Source of the DNA: Furcasterigmium furcatum
Taxonomy: Eukaryota > Ascomycota > Sordariomycetes > Glomerellales > Plectosphaerellaceae
NCBI GenBank assembly: GCA_001599815.1
Contig: BCIA01000003.1
Coordinates: 3,100,001 to 3,164,000, forward strand
Direction of reading: 5' to 3'
DNA: 64,000 bases
Shown here: positions 23,863-36,658 of the stretch, in pieces
Layout: every line of letters starts with the position of its first letter
Position numbering within the stretch: the first letter of the stretch is position 1
Program-made: the position numbers and the translations under genes
The notes under the pieces: generated by a model
What the model was told of the DNA's origin: nothing
Databases searched by the model: none
The model's input: only the letters and a program-made list of their open reading frames with translations

Positions 23863-25291
23863 AGGGCTCATCCTATTGTACAACACCAATCTCGAGAGAA
23901 CTTTCCCGTCTCCTCGGCCTCGCAGACCCCTCATCCCGCCCATCCACGACAAGAAGCAAGGAGAGGAGGGGACCGACAGAGACGCAGACGGGGAGGACAC
24001 GAAGAATCATCATCCGTGTATCTATCTCACCCCCTCTAGACCACTCGACGCAAAGAAAGCCAGCAAAGGCGAATTTCACAGGCGACGACAAAAAAAAAGA
24101 CTACAGACGGTTTTCTCCTGAAAACTCGGTTTCTCGCATATTTTCTCATCTCTCACTATCATACGCGTTTTCCCATCTCTTCTTATACAGCACTCACCAA
24201 CGAACTACTCGGCATCAAAGCATCGGCGTTTTATCATTATTTCTTGGTCACTTCACGGCAGGAGATGGGAGAGGGCCGCTCACGAGCAGGTCCGCAGGCG
24301 AGGGGAGGCTCCGGGCGTGGAACGACGCATCGGCGGGGGACGGCGGAGGTGAGGCAGCGGAGGATCTGGTGCAGGCATTGCATGCCCCCAGCCATGCCCT
24401 GTCGAGACGACACACGAGACGAGACAAGGCTGGTGGCATGGCATGGCACGGCACGGAGACAGGGTTGATCGACACGCGCCCCTTTTCTGGGGTCGTCTCG
24501 CAGGCGGCAATGCAGGCCGGAAAGTTCGTCGTTTGGGTGGACAACGTCGAGGACGGCATCCTTAGCTAGCTGCCCTGGTAGCGACATAATGTCCGGGTTT
24601 GCGCACCCGTATTCCCCAATCCCGCGATCCTGACCACCGCAGTGGCGCGCCCTTGCCCATGTGAAAATGACTGCGGACATGCCGCGGACGAGGCCGGCCA
24701 AGACTGACGATGGGACGCTGGGACGTCTCACGACGACAGCTACCCCTGACCTGGGCCGTGCCGTCGTAGTCTTGCATCGGGTCGGAGGTTTCTGCACGGG
24801 CGGGTCTTACCAGGGCCCCGAAACGCATGCGAGACGGGGGCCTCTCGCCGAGCCCGTTGGTCCGTCACGTTGCCAGCACAACGACATGGACGAGTACGTA
24901 CTGGAACACAGCTTATGGCCCAGCATTGAATACATATAGCATCCCATGCCTTCTGGGGGTTGTCTTGGCCATCACTGGAATCACATGGTGGACAGCTGAT
25001 GGTGTTGCGTTCATTGCGCTATTATTCATGGTGTTAAGCCTGTGCTATCGAGTCTCCCTGACCACGCGCCCGTGCCGTTGTTCAAGGAGAATACTCCGTT
25101 CCAATCGTCGAATGCTTTGGCTTCCCGAGGCTTTTGCTCGGGAGGAAATCATATCGCTGAGGCCAACTTCGTGCTTGCCGAATTGACACCGGACAGCGCT
25201 CGCGGCGGCTTTCTGCCTCGCTCTCCGTGGAGTCATGGCAGTGAACCGGTCTCGGTGGACTCATCTGCAATCCAAGGCCGTGGCCCATTGC
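23863..25291. other. Convergent intergenic region
   Basis: Between the tail-to-tail ends of the membrane-protein gene and the Rtc3-like gene. Includes an A-rich run near 24090-24100. Opposed frames between 24.2 and 24.9 kb (for example minus 24237-24797) have no recognisable product. Confidence 0.5.
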
Positions 25292-25917
25292 TTAGTTTCC
25301 TGCCAGAGAGCCCTTGCTGTCGTTCTTGGTGCCGAACTTGCCAGGCATCTGGGTGATGATATCGTCAGCTTCTCGAAGCTCTGGAAAAGTGCAGGGGTGC
25401 CGGGGTGGTGCAGGGCGGCTGGAAGTGGGGAACCGCAGCTTACCTCGTGGGTCTGGAGCTCGCCGCCCTCGAGGATCTTCTTGATGACCTCATCTTCATC
25501 GTCCGTGCCAAACTGGTTGGCGAGGGAAGCCTTGGAAGCACCATCGTAGGTGCCAGTCACGCCAGGACTGTAATTGATAGTCAGATACTGGCTTCAAATC
25601 AAGGAGGTCATTTGCATTATTGTCGGGGGGGATGCGGACGACGAGGTTGAACAGCTCATGGCCCAGCTCCGAGTCGACTAGCTGGAGCCCGGCCGTCCGT
25701 TTGCGGGGTAGTCACACACAAAGACAGCTCGCGGAGCAGGGGGAGGAGCTTACCCATGGATAGAGAAGATCTTGAAAGAAGAGATGAAGTGCGCCAGGGG
25801 AACGCTCTTGTCGCTTTGCCACTTCTTGTAGTCCGCCTCGCCATCAACGAAGACGAGGAAGGTTTCGTGATCGCCCTTGAAGCAGACCTTGTGAACGATA
25901 GCCTCGCCGCGAGTCAT
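25292..25917 (-). CDS. Rtc3/SBDS-domain small protein
   Basis: Short member of the SBDS-like family typified by yeast Rtc3 (Yhr087w), a stress-associated protein with the N-terminal SBDS fold. Model: complement(join(25292..25348, 25444..25567, 25754..25917)), 114 aa. It begins MTRGEAIVHKVCFKGDHETF, continues through an FSSFKIFSIHG segment, then GASKASLANQFG and EVIKKILEGGEL, all matching the family in order. The tail is short and polar. Splice sites: GTAAGC donor/TTACAG acceptor (186-nt intron, long for this window) and GTAAGC/ACCCAG (95 nt). The length is normal for the fungal family. The first intron contains a coding-like open stretch in another frame (see findings). Its role in RNA metabolism or stress is inferred from the family only. 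Confidence 0.88.
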
Positions 25918-26993
25918 CTTGTCTGTCGTGTGTTAAGAGAGGTGGTTGTGTTGAGTGGTGGGTGTTTATTGCTTGATCGGAAGTCCGATTGTAGATGTCG
26001 TCTGGTGTGATGGGGTGTGGTAAGGTTGGGGGGTATCTCTGGGTTGATGGAAAAGAAGAGGAGAGGAAGAAGTGGACGACTCGTTGGCTTTTAAAAGGCA
26101 AGAATTAGTCTGATCCATACCTTACCTTTTCTCAGAAGTAGGTACCTGCCCCAAGCTGAAAGGAAGTCACCTCATTGAATTGGGTAGCTCCCGCCTGCTT
26201 CTAGTCGCAGCTACGTCATACCAAACGGAACACGCGACCTTGACGGGTGCTTTCATCCAGTGGCCCCTCATTTGCCCCGCGTTCACTGCCATCACTGGCT
26301 CACTGGACCCAGCCAACCTCACGTGTACCGGACAGCATCGTGCTGTTTTGCTTGCCTGCTAGGTACCTTGATGCTGGGACAGTCGTCATCTTCATTTCTT
26401 CTCCTTCCCGTCTCCCAGAGGCATGAAAATTGCCCCGCCAAGAACGTCACCTGACATTGACTTTGCCGTCTTGGGTACGTACTCTAGACACTGCCCGACC
26501 TGATCCATCCATCTTAATGTGACTGGGCTTAGGTGGATGAAGCCTGGCCCACACGGCTTCTACGTCATGGGTTCCATCCAGCGTCAAACGTCAACGTGAA
26601 CGCTCCTTGGCTCCCAGTCGGGCCCTCCCGCCCATACACTCCAAACAACCTTCTCCCTCCGCCAACAGGCATCGTGATCGGACTGCAGATCCGGGTGTGC
26701 CTGTTCCTGGATGGATTGGCATTGCCCAATTGGGTGCTTGCATGATGGCATGAGGTCTTGTGTCGGTATCTCAAATCTTCATTAAGGATTGTAGCTATGT
26801 TCCATCGCCTTCTAACATGACAGGCTGTTGTAGGTCTGTGGCAGTGCAGTAGTCATGCTGCGTCCTTGTATCGTTCAGAAGTTGTAACCAAGCTGCAAGG
26901 AATACTTTTGCGTAGTCTCGCCAGATCCATCCCTATCACACAGACTGCTGTGTGCCAGCTTCGAATCGTTACCCTCTCAGAGGCTCCAGCCCG
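25918..26993. other. Intergenic: promoter side of Rtc3-like gene, 3' side of RhoGEF
   Basis: About 1.1 kb with only short unconvincing frames. One CCCCT (STRE-like) element near 26265 lies upstream of the stress-family gene, but such a pentamer is expected by chance. Confidence 0.45.
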
Positions 26994-29900
26994 CTACCGG
27001 AAAAAGCTGCGGATACCTTGTACCATGGTGTCCTTGTTGAGACCCCCAACCCTCCCCCACTTGCTTGGTGTTTTGTGAGTAATCTTGGTCTTCTTCTTCT
27101 GTCGTCCCAACTCCTCGACGGGGACAATGTGAACGACCGAAGCGCACGGCGAGCTCTTCATTGATCCAATGGCGGGGGTTAGAAGGCCCGCCCTGTCGCT
27201 TTCCTCGTTTGAGGGTCCCCGGGACGACGCAGCAAGGGGCACGGTATCCTCTTGCATCGTGTCGCTGAGTCGCTCCTGAGTCAAGGATTCCTTCCTTTCC
27301 CATCTCGACATGTCCGCCATTTCGAGGCCGGGAGTGGAAGCGCTACTAACCGAACTCCTCCTGTCCGACTCGTCTGCGATCCTTGGCAGAGTCGATTTGG
27401 TGGGTGACTCTGGAGGCGTGCGGAATTCTTGGTCAGACATGGATCTGTTCTCTCGAGAAATTCTGATTGTCGGCATCCTCCGGAACTCGTGTGTAGATTC
27501 ACCAGCGTCGTCGTCCGCGAAGAACTTTGTCATGCTCGCAACGCTGTTCGACCGTTTCGACAACGAGCTCGCAATGCTCGTCACGCTTAGCTTCCGCATC
27601 ATAGTGCTAGCCGACGAACGCACGAGCTGTTCGCTCCGAGATCTGTTGGTCATGCCGGGAAACGGCAAGACCTCCCGAGTCCAGACGTCAGAGAGAAGAG
27701 CCTCAAGCCGGGCACGCTCCCCTCTGTGGGGGGCCAGGATTGGCACTCGGAAGTTGGTCGTCAGCATAGACTGAGAGCGGTTGATGCTTGGGCTCAGAGG
27801 TGCGGTCGTTGCATCTTTCAAGACGCTTGTGTTCTTCAATATGACCTGACACAGGCCCGACTTGGGGCCGACAGTGATTGCTCGGTGTATAGAGATGCGC
27901 CGGGCCACCGTCCCTGCACCTCGGTCAGCAATGCTCCCGCCAGCTGGAGGGGGGGCTTTGCTGGGGAACAAACCTGGCTTGCTAAAAACAGTACCGAGGC
28001 TCTTGATGTCCATGGTTACAGAGCTATATAGGTTCGGATGGACTGAGCCCTGGTTCTCCGTGACAGGCTTGTCCAGGCGTTCTCTCCACTCGTCTTGCTC
28101 TCGCGGGGTACAAGCCGTCATGATGATCTCGTACAGCTGCGAGTCACACTCGAAGACAAGCTTCCATGAGAATGGTGCTGTGTGACATTGCAGTCCTGCC
28201 CAAGCGTCAGAAATTTGTGACTTCAAGACAGTACTCGTCGCGACTTACCACGACCGTTATCTACATCCTCCACCTTAGCATTACTAAGGTTGATGCATGC
28301 TTCGACGGTGTAGATCTGCTCGATTTTGCCGGCCGATGCAAGGCATAGTACATCGTTGTACAACAAACAGACCATGTACTGTCCCTTCACCGCCTCTGGC
28401 GTCTGCCAACAGACGTGCAGCGCGCCGCACAGTTCGACATGACCGAAAGATCTGATTCGATTTCTCGACGCGGCGTCGATTCTCTATTGCAATGTGAGCA
28501 GATGGTATTTCAGTTTGCAAAGAAGGTCACATACCTGGTTGGGAAAGACAAGTCGGTCCTGGAGTATCCATGTCTTCTGCAGAGTTTCCCTCATCCGAGC
28601 ATCGTTGGTTGCCCTGTTGATCTCGGCCGTGGCCTCTCGCAATCGAAGCAAGGCACATTCCACTTCCATGTGCGAATTCGGATCATCATCTACCGGAGTA
28701 TACTTGAGAAGCTCGGCAAACAACAGAGGATACTTGCAAATGCGTTGAATGGGCTATCCATTTGTTAACCGGGAGCACCACAACGCAACATGTCTGTCAA
28801 CATGACTTACCTTGACAAGCAGGTCACCAATAGTCAACGACTTCCTGGAGCGATAGCCATGCGCATTGAAGGAAATCAGCGATGATGCCAAGACCTCCAA
28901 TCCTCTCTGGTAATTCTCCCACTGAGGCATGGTCCGATGCGTCGAGGCAACGTCTCTGATCATCATCTCGTACTTTGCACCGTATTCCTCGTAGATGAAG
29001 AATCGGTCCATCTGCCAATGGTTAGTCCCTCATCCATAGCCGGTGCGATCAGCGAGACAACTGCACCTTTCGACTGAAGACTTTTGCGACATCACCAGCA
29101 ATCTGAGCCTCGGAAGCTAGGTCAGGCGCTTCTTTCAGCCACGATACCGTGTCCTTGTCCTCGGGTACGGCATCGAGGCTCCGCCATCGCCTGTGACCCT
29201 TTACTGGGGCCGACGTTCGAGGGGGGAAGGCAGCATCTGTCTGAGAGTATTCTGAGTCCGGGACTACACGATGCAAGTCGCCAAGGAGCTCCTCGTGTAA
29301 CTCAATAATCTCGGTGAGGTTGCGGTTGATAGAGGACCGCAGTCCATGCTGAAGAGTCGGTAATGAGGCAAGCAGAGTAACGTAAACCTGAAAGAAGTTG
29401 TAAGCAGAGCATCGCAGGATAACGTGGCATCTGAGGTGGCTCACGTTCATGAGAAACCGCACATCTCTAATATAACCTTCTTCGGTATTGATGAGTTCTT
29501 CCAGAATGCGTCGACGTTGCATAGAGCGGTCGGTTGCGGCAGGGTCTGGGAGGACCGGGCGGTCGCCGTACCCACTGTCTTCAGAGAGCCTGGCGGCAGT
29601 AAAGGAGGCTCTACTGCTGCGCTCGGTTCTAGGGTGTCCCTGAGAGCGGCCAGTGTTTCTCCGCGGCCGCGTCACGGCGCTGGCGCTGGCAAGACTGACA
29701 CTAGCGCTCTTCACTGCCGCAACGAACCCGAAGGATGAGCCAGAAGACGATCTTCTATGCTGGCTGTGGCGGGAACGGGCAGTGCTGCCATCATGGCTTA
29801 GAAGCGTTCGATGTCGACTGCTGGCCAAAGCGGATCGCGGCCGATGCTGGGCCCGTCGATGTAGGGTTTTCATCCACCTGTGGAACGGGGTCTTATACTC

Positions 29901-30239
29901 GACCGGTCCCCGAGGAATCGGGGGCGAGTTCTCTTCGGATCTCGTTGGTGAAGACGGTGATTCGGATCCCTCTTCGTCGTCCCCGGCATCCTCGTCTGCG
30001 GATGCAAGCCCAACAGCGGCCATGCTGTCCAAGGTGTTCAGGACATCAACACCGTCGATCTGGAGGCCGTCCAGGTAAGACGACAACTCGGCATGATGTA
30101 AGTGCTCCTTGGAGATGTGCGGGAGACAGAGAGACCGGTGTGAATGATGAACGATGGATGGGCTGGAGGTTGATGTTCGGGTGATACGCAGAGAGGTCTG
30201 GGAGCATGAAGCAAGAGACCGGGAATCCACGAGCGCCAT
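26994..30239 (-). CDS. DH-PH Rho guanine nucleotide exchange factor
   Basis: Activates Rho/Cdc42-type GTPases by promoting GDP release; expected at sites of polarised growth. Model: complement(join(26994..28195, 28249..28483, 28535..28753, 28811..29011, 29067..29387, 29445..30239)), 990 aa; five introns of 51-57 nt. Residues 1-235 are Ser/Arg-rich. The DH domain (about 240-450) opens with RRRILEELINTEEGYIRDVRFLMN, contains VFSRKMDRFFIYEEYG, and has the hallmark PIQRICKYPLLFAELL that appears only when intron 28754-28810 is removed. A PH-like region (about 490-620) follows, including QYMVCLLYNDVLCLAS. The C-terminal 350 residues are Ser/Thr-rich. Start: ATG at 30239 in strong GCCATGG context; an in-frame ATG at 30323 would add 28 residues. 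Which GTPase it acts on cannot be told. Confidence 0.9.
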
Positions 30240-32911
30240 GGCTGCTGATTCCGAGGTTGAAGAAGGCTGTGGCGGTAAAATCCAACTCCAAGACACCAAA
30301 AAGTCCAAAATGTGTTCGCGCATGAAGACTCAATACATGATGTAGCGGTAGCAGAGGCGCGCTATGCAAAACTGTCTTGTCGGCTCGACGAAGCTTGGGG
30401 GGAGCCTTCGGAGCGTGGGAGCCGGTGATGCCGCAGTAGAGAGGACTGAAATAACGGAGAAGAAGATCGAGAAGACAGACAGAGCTGGCCAGCACGAGAA
30501 GGAAATCAAGGGCAGACAGGACTGAAGAAAAAGAGGCTGATGGAACTGAGGGAAGGAGCTCTGGAGCATTATCAGGCGGTGACGGCAGGTGCTAGCAAAC
30601 CCAGTTTCAAGCTCTTTCCTAAGCAGGCGATCCAGCCCCTGCCCTAGACCAAACGCAAGGTGAAGTTACCTCGCATGGGTCTGCCCGAGAAGCACGAGAA
30701 AGTAAGCTACTAGTCCTCGATCAGGGACATCCGCAAAGCCTCATGGGCGGCAGCTGAGCACGACACTGGATGGCGCCTCCAGCACGGACGAGAGCGGCTT
30801 CTTGGGGGGGTGGGAATCCGGGGTAACGCCGCCCAGGCTTGCGGCTTCAAGCTGTTCTGATCCGGACGTTTGGGGGAAATGGGGATGGGGAGGGTGCTCG
30901 CTCGGGTGCGTAGAGAACCCTCCATGAGCCGAGGATAGGGTGTGTGCGTGTGTGAGACTTTGGAATCGAATCCGGAGCCGATTCTGAGGCGGTGGCAAAG
31001 GGGGGGTAGATATTTCGCTGCCTCACCAATGCGGTCGAGAAAGACCGCCTCGTCTACGGACTGGCGTATGCCAGGTATCGTCAGAAGGGAAAGAAGCTTT
31101 GGTAGCTGGACGAAAGCAACCTCCAATCAACTACCTACCTACGAAGCAAAGGTGCGCACTGCCGAGGAATGCAGCAGCTACAGCATGCCGAAGTGGAGGC
31201 CGACTTAGACAGTGACTTGCAAACCCGAATGCCTGGGGCCTCATCAGCAGATCCCCTTGGAGCTCCTCAGATCTTGGGCAACCTTGGATGCAAGACGGGA
31301 ACCGGGAGTCGCGAGGCGTAGCACGACAGGGAGCTACGGGGTCGGAGTCGGAGTATGGCTTGCATGAGGCGCTCGCTGGGGCCAAGCCTTGGTCTAGTCG
31401 GCTTGATGACGACGGGAAAGGTGTGGCAATCGGATCGCCTCTTCTCTGCGAGATGCGGGTAGAAGTGAAGAGAGATCGACGCCTGCGAGGCGAGACGAAA
31501 GCGCACACTGCGTGCGTGTTCCGGAACGGGCAGTCTTCTTGACGATGTGAGCGGATGAGGCCGAGGATGGCACCGAACATTAGGGGTTCAGTCGAGTCGA
31601 AGACGCGCCGCCCCCTTGCCGTGCCGGCGCCAGCAGGAGCACCGGCACCAGCACCAGGAACAGGCACAGGCACAGGCACCGCATTTGAAGCTCGGGTGTA
31701 TGGCTTATGAGCTAGTAAGTGAGTAGTCGAAAGACAGGGTCTGGCATCGCAAAGGGATGTGTTTGGGAGGGAGGAGGATGATGATACCGAAGAGTGGGCT
31801 CGGGGTCAGACGTAATACTCAGTTCATGCGGAGAGCTGAGGTGGACGGAGTGTGTAAGTACATGAGGCGCCCACGGTGCCGGGATCCATCACGCTGAGCT
31901 CTCGTGGGTGCGAATTTGCAGGTTGATAGGATGGAATGCGAAGAAGCACGAAGAGGCCGGAACCGGGCAACACGCAGCAATTGGATGTTTCTGTCGTGTC
32001 TCTCCAGCCAACTCAAAGTCAATTCCATCCATCTCTCTCCACTTGATCACCGACAGTCCGTGCTGAGGGTGCCCGTGTATGGGCAGCTGGTGCCAATGGA
32101 GGCCAGCTGGGAGACCTCGATCAACTTCCGTGGCGACCAGGCCAACCAACCTCCCCTGGCTGACGAGCTGCAGCATTGGGGGCTGGATCCATGGATCCCC
32201 CCGCGCAGGCCCCCATCAACAAGGCACGCACTTCCGCATTGGCACTTTGAACCACCCTGATTGGCCACTTCCCCGCGCTCCAGGCATCGGAGCCCCCCCG
32301 AGTCAGGGCTACGGGGCTGACGAAGGCCGAGAAACCGCTGAAGGCCGGGACACGACTCTCGGGGCCCCCAGCACGTGTGGGTAAGGTGCCTTGGTCATCA
32401 AGCCTACAGGCGGACTAGGCCCAACATGGGAAAGCCCAGCCTCTAAGGCGGCTGACGGCAAAAAGGTTCCAGAACGATAGGAAAACGACGCTGAACGAAC
32501 ACGTATTCTGTATCAAACAGCATCGCAGGAGAGCGGAGCTGCAGCAAGAAGCGCGTGGAAACTCTTGGTGTTTCTTGTCCTCTTTCGCCTTGCCGTCATT
32601 GCTTCCCCACTGCATACGCAACACTTGCCGCCGCCTCTCTTACATTCTCTTCCACCTCCCGCCCTCTCCTTCCCAGCCCATCACCACCTCCATCAGTCAG
32701 GTACCTGTGTTCTCGGTTGGTAACGCCCGGTGGATTTTTTTTTTCCGCGACCAAACTCGCTGTCCCCTCCACCCCGCGCAACATCTCCCTCCATCACACC
32801 ACAACCTCGCAATTCACACAAAGGTCGACGTCGCTCTCGGCTGATATCAGACGCGCCCATCGACAATCTTCCTTCCTTCCGGACACTTGCGCTTGGCGCA
32901 GCCCGTGAAAT
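30240..32911. other. Divergent region between RhoGEF and calcium-pump gene
   Basis: About 2.7 kb. A 182-codon minus frame (31131-31679) begins with Pro-Val/Ala-Gly repeats from a CAGGCAC-type low-complexity tract near 31620-31680 and has no recognisable domain, so it is not called. The last 350 bp are pyrimidine-rich, with a 10-T run at 32735-32744. A GTACCT donor-like site at 32701 and GGCGCAG at about 32900 could bound a leader intron of the pump gene. Confidence 0.45.
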
Positions 32912-35900
32912 ATGGAGGACGCCTTCGCCAAGTCCGCCGACAAGGTCCTGGCCAATTTCGAGGTCAATGTGAGGACCGGTCTCAAGGACGACCAGGTCAA
33001 GGCTCTGCGCGAGAAATGGGGAAAGAACTGTATGTTTGCCGCCTGTCTGGGGAGCCCACGAACTCCCTGTTGGTAGGTGCACAGCCTTGCTGACTTGCCT
33101 CCTTGTGCAGCTATTCCCGAAGAACCCCCCACCCCCATCTGGGAGCTTATTCTTGAGCAATTCAAGGACCAGCTGGTCATTATTCTCCTCGGTTCTGCTG
33201 CCGTTTCCTTCGTTCTGGCCCTCTTCGAAGAGGAGGAAGGCTGGAGCGCTTTCGTTGATCCTGCGGTGGTAAGTCATACTGGCTCTCGATGGCCCCCTCC
33301 TTAACTCCATGCGCGCGCCTCCTCAAGCAATAGCAGCAAGCTAACTGTGCCGGCTACGCGAACAGATTCTCACCATCCTCATCCTCAATGCCGTCGTCGG
33401 CGTTTCGCAAGAGAGCAGCGCCGAGAAGGCCATCGCTGCCCTCCAGGAATACTCCGCCAACGAGGCCAATGTCCTCCGCAACGGCAAATACTCCCGCGTC
33501 AAGGCTGAGGAGCTCGTCCCTGGCGACATCATCACTGTCCATGTCGGTGACCGCATCCCTGCCGACTGCCGTGTCGTCTCTATCGAGAGCAATGCCTTCT
33601 CCGTTGACCAGGCCGTCTTGACTGGCGAGAGCGAGAGCGTCGGCAAGGATGAGGCCGCTGTTATCAACGACGAGAAGGCCGTCTTGCAGGACCAGGTCAA
33701 CATCCTCTTCTCCGGTACCACTGTCGTTGTTGGCCGCGCCACCGCCGTTGTCGTTCTGACCGGCACCGCGACTGCCATCGGCGACATTCATGAGAGCATC
33801 ACCGCTCAGATCTCTGAGCCTACTCCTCTCAAGCAGAAGCTCAACGACTTTGGCGACAGCCTGGCCAAGGTCATCACCGTCATCTGCATTCTCGTTTGGC
33901 TCATCAACATCCCCCATTTCAACGACCCCAGCCATGGTAGCTGGACCAAGGGTGCCATTTACTATCTCAAGATTGCCGTCTCTCTCGGTGTGGCCGCCAT
34001 TCCCGAGGGTCTTGCCGTCGTCATCACAACCTGCCTGGCTCTCGGCACCCGCAAGATGGCTGCCAAGAACGCCGTTGTCCGCAGCCTGCCCTCCGTTGAG
34101 ACTCTGGGTAGCTGCAGTGTTATCTGCTCCGACAAGACCGGCACTCTCACCACCAACCAGATGAGCGTTAACAAGGTTGTCCACCTGAATGAGGCCGGCA
34201 CTGATCTCGTCGAACTCGACGTCGAGGGAACTACTTACGCGCCGAAGGGCGCCATCAGGTCCAGGGGCGAGGAGGCGCGCGACCTTCCCCGCCTCTCTTC
34301 TACCATCCGTCAAATGACCGAGGTGGCTGCTCTGTGCAACGACTCTAAGCTCGCGTACGACTCTAAGACCGGAATCTACTCCAACGTCGGCGAACCCACT
34401 GAGGGAGCCCTACGCGTGCTGGTCGAGAAGCTTGGCCCGAGCGCCCCCGCCAACTCGCCCCCTGAGGCCTTCCTTCATCATGCCAGCGGCCACTACGAGA
34501 GCGTGTATCGTCGCCTGGCCACCTACGAGTTCTCCAGGGACCGCAAGAGCATGTCTGTCGTCGTCCAGAATGGCAAGGAGCAGAAGCTCCTCGTTAAGGG
34601 TGCCCCTGAATCTATCCTCGAGCGCTGCTCCCACATTATTGTGGGATCCGACGGCAAGCGCAAGGCTCTCGACCGCAAGCTGTCTGACCTCATCTCCAAG
34701 GAAATCGTCGAATACGGCAACCGCGGCATGCGTGTCATTGGTCTTGCCAGCATCTCCGACGTTGCCAACAACCCCCTTCTCAAGTCTGCTAAGTCGACTG
34801 CCGAGTACACTCGCCTCGAGCAGGACATGACTTTCCTTGGTCTCGTCGGTATGCTGGATCCTCCTCGTGAAGAGGTTAAGGCCTCGATCCGCAAGTGCAA
34901 GGAAGCTGGTATCCGTGTCATTGTCATCACCGGCGATAACCGAAACACTGCCGAAAGCATCTGTCGCCAGATTGGTGTCTTTGACCAGTACGAGGACCTT
35001 ACGGGCAAGAGCTTCACTGGTCGCGAGTTTGACAACCTCAGCCCGAAGGAGGCGCTTGAGGCTGCCAAGAACGCGTCTCTGTTCTCCCGCGTTGAGCCCA
35101 GCCACAAGTCCAAGCTCGTTGATCTGCTTCAGCAGGAAGGCGAGGTTGTTGCCATGACCGGTGACGGTGTCAACGACGCTCCCGCGCTGAAGAAGGCCGA
35201 TATTGGTGTTGCCATGGGATCCGGTACTGATGTCGCCAAGCTGGCTGCCGATATGGTTCTCGCCGACGACAACTTCGCCACCATTGAAGTTGCCATCGAG
35301 GAAGGCCGCTCCATCTACAACAACACCCAGCAGTTCATCCGCTACCTCATCTCCTCCAACATTGGAGAGGTTGTTTCCATCTTCCTGACCGCCGCCCTCG
35401 GCATGCCCGAGGCGCTGATTCCCGTGCAGCTCCTCTGGGTCAATCTCGTCACCGACGGCCTTCCGGCCACCGCTTTGTCTTTCAACCCCCCTGACCACGA
35501 CATCATGAAGCGCCGCCCTAGGAAGCGTGACGAGCCCCTCATCGGCGGTTGGCTCTTCTTCCGCTACCTCGTCATCGGCACCTACGTTGGTCTGGCGACT
35601 GTTGCCGGCTACGGCTGGTGGTTCATGTACAACCCCGAGGGCCCCCAGATCACCTTTTCGCAGCTCAGCAGCTTCCACCGCTGCTCGACCCAATTCCCCG
35701 AGATCGGTTGCCAGATGTTCTCCAACGACATGGCCAAGTCCGCCTCGACTGTGTCTCTCTCGATTCTCGTCGTCATTGAGATGTTCAACGCCGTGAACGC
35801 CCTGTCGTCGAGCGAGTCCCTGCTGACCCTGCCTCTGTGGGAGAACATGATGCTCGTCTACGCTATTGCCCTCTCCATGGCCCTCCATTTCGCTCTTCTC

Positions 35901-36136
35901 TACACCCCCATCCTGCAGAGCCTCTTCCAGATTCTCCCCTTGAACTGGATTGAGTGGAAGGCTGTCCTCTGGATCAGCGCTCCTGTCGTGTAAGTTCTTA
36001 CGTTCTCATTTGATAGATTCGTTTCGCTGACCACGCTCTATCTAGCCTCATCGACGAAGTCCTCAAGTTCGTGGAGCGTTCGTTCTTCATGCAGACTCAG
36101 ACTGTCGAGGCCATCAAGGCCAAGAAGGAGCAATAG
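32912..36136 (+). CDS. SERCA-type P2A calcium-transporting ATPase
   Basis: ATP-driven pump moving Ca2+ from cytosol into the ER or a related store. Model: join(32912..33029, 33111..33268, 33366..35989, 36046..36136), 996 aa, the usual SERCA length. Seen: actuator loop VLTGESES, M4 Ca2+-site motif AAIPEGLA, phosphorylation motif DKTGTLTTNQ with Asp348, nucleotide-site KGAPESILERC, hinge MTGDGVNDAP, and ten expected membrane segments. The small final exon encodes the end of the last helix and a tail ending KKEQ, which fits a C-terminal KKXX ER-retrieval signal. Splice sites are GTATGT/GTGCAG, GTAAGT/AACAG and GTAAGT/TCTAG. Reading through the last intron would stop at APVV and lose the tail. 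Large antisense frames here are codon-bias shadows. Confidence 0.97.
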
Positions 36137-36658
36137 AGGCGCATTTACAGAAAGAGTCCACGTTAGATGGATAGACCGATGTACCATACTGGCATTCTAG
36201 ATGTCATGACTCACCAAGAGTCCCCGACTGCAAAGGAGGCAGTCGCCTGCATTCCAGGCCCTCGACCATGACACCGGGCTTGGTCGAATGGCAAGGGCAC
36301 TTCAAAGACACCCCTTGTCGGAGCTGTAGTCAGCTCGCCTCGCATGATCTGTAAATAGGAAGGCCTGGAAGCGAGGAGTTCTGAACCGCATGTTCGCTGT
36401 ATAGCGGACCAAATAGACGCACCTCACAAGATTCTGGTTGAAGTGAAGCGTATTGCCCAAATTGCCACTCTTGTGTTCCACACGAAGACATCAATGCCGT
36501 GCTAGTCTAGTCAGTCACGATGCCACTCAGAAAGACATGCTTAACGTGGTCGATTCCCCATCTATTGGTACAAGCTACAAACTGGCTGAAGACCTGGCCT
36601 CTCTAACCATGCCGGCAGCCATTCCCTTTACTCTGGACACATCCCCGGCCAGCGTGGC
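36137..36658. other. Convergent 3' intergenic region
   Basis: Between the tail-to-tail calcium-pump and Pup3 genes. Only a 69-codon frame with no features; nothing else seen. Confidence 0.6.

Noticed and set aside
31131..31679. 182-codon minus-strand frame
   Set aside because: Starts in a low-complexity Pro-Val/Ala-Gly repeat and shows no domain; insufficient support for a gene.
34410..35888. 492-codon minus-strand frame antisense to the calcium pump (also 33354-34313)
   Set aside because: Shadow of the SERCA gene; composition (Asp/Glu/Val/Gly/Leu-rich without motifs) is typical of antisense translation.
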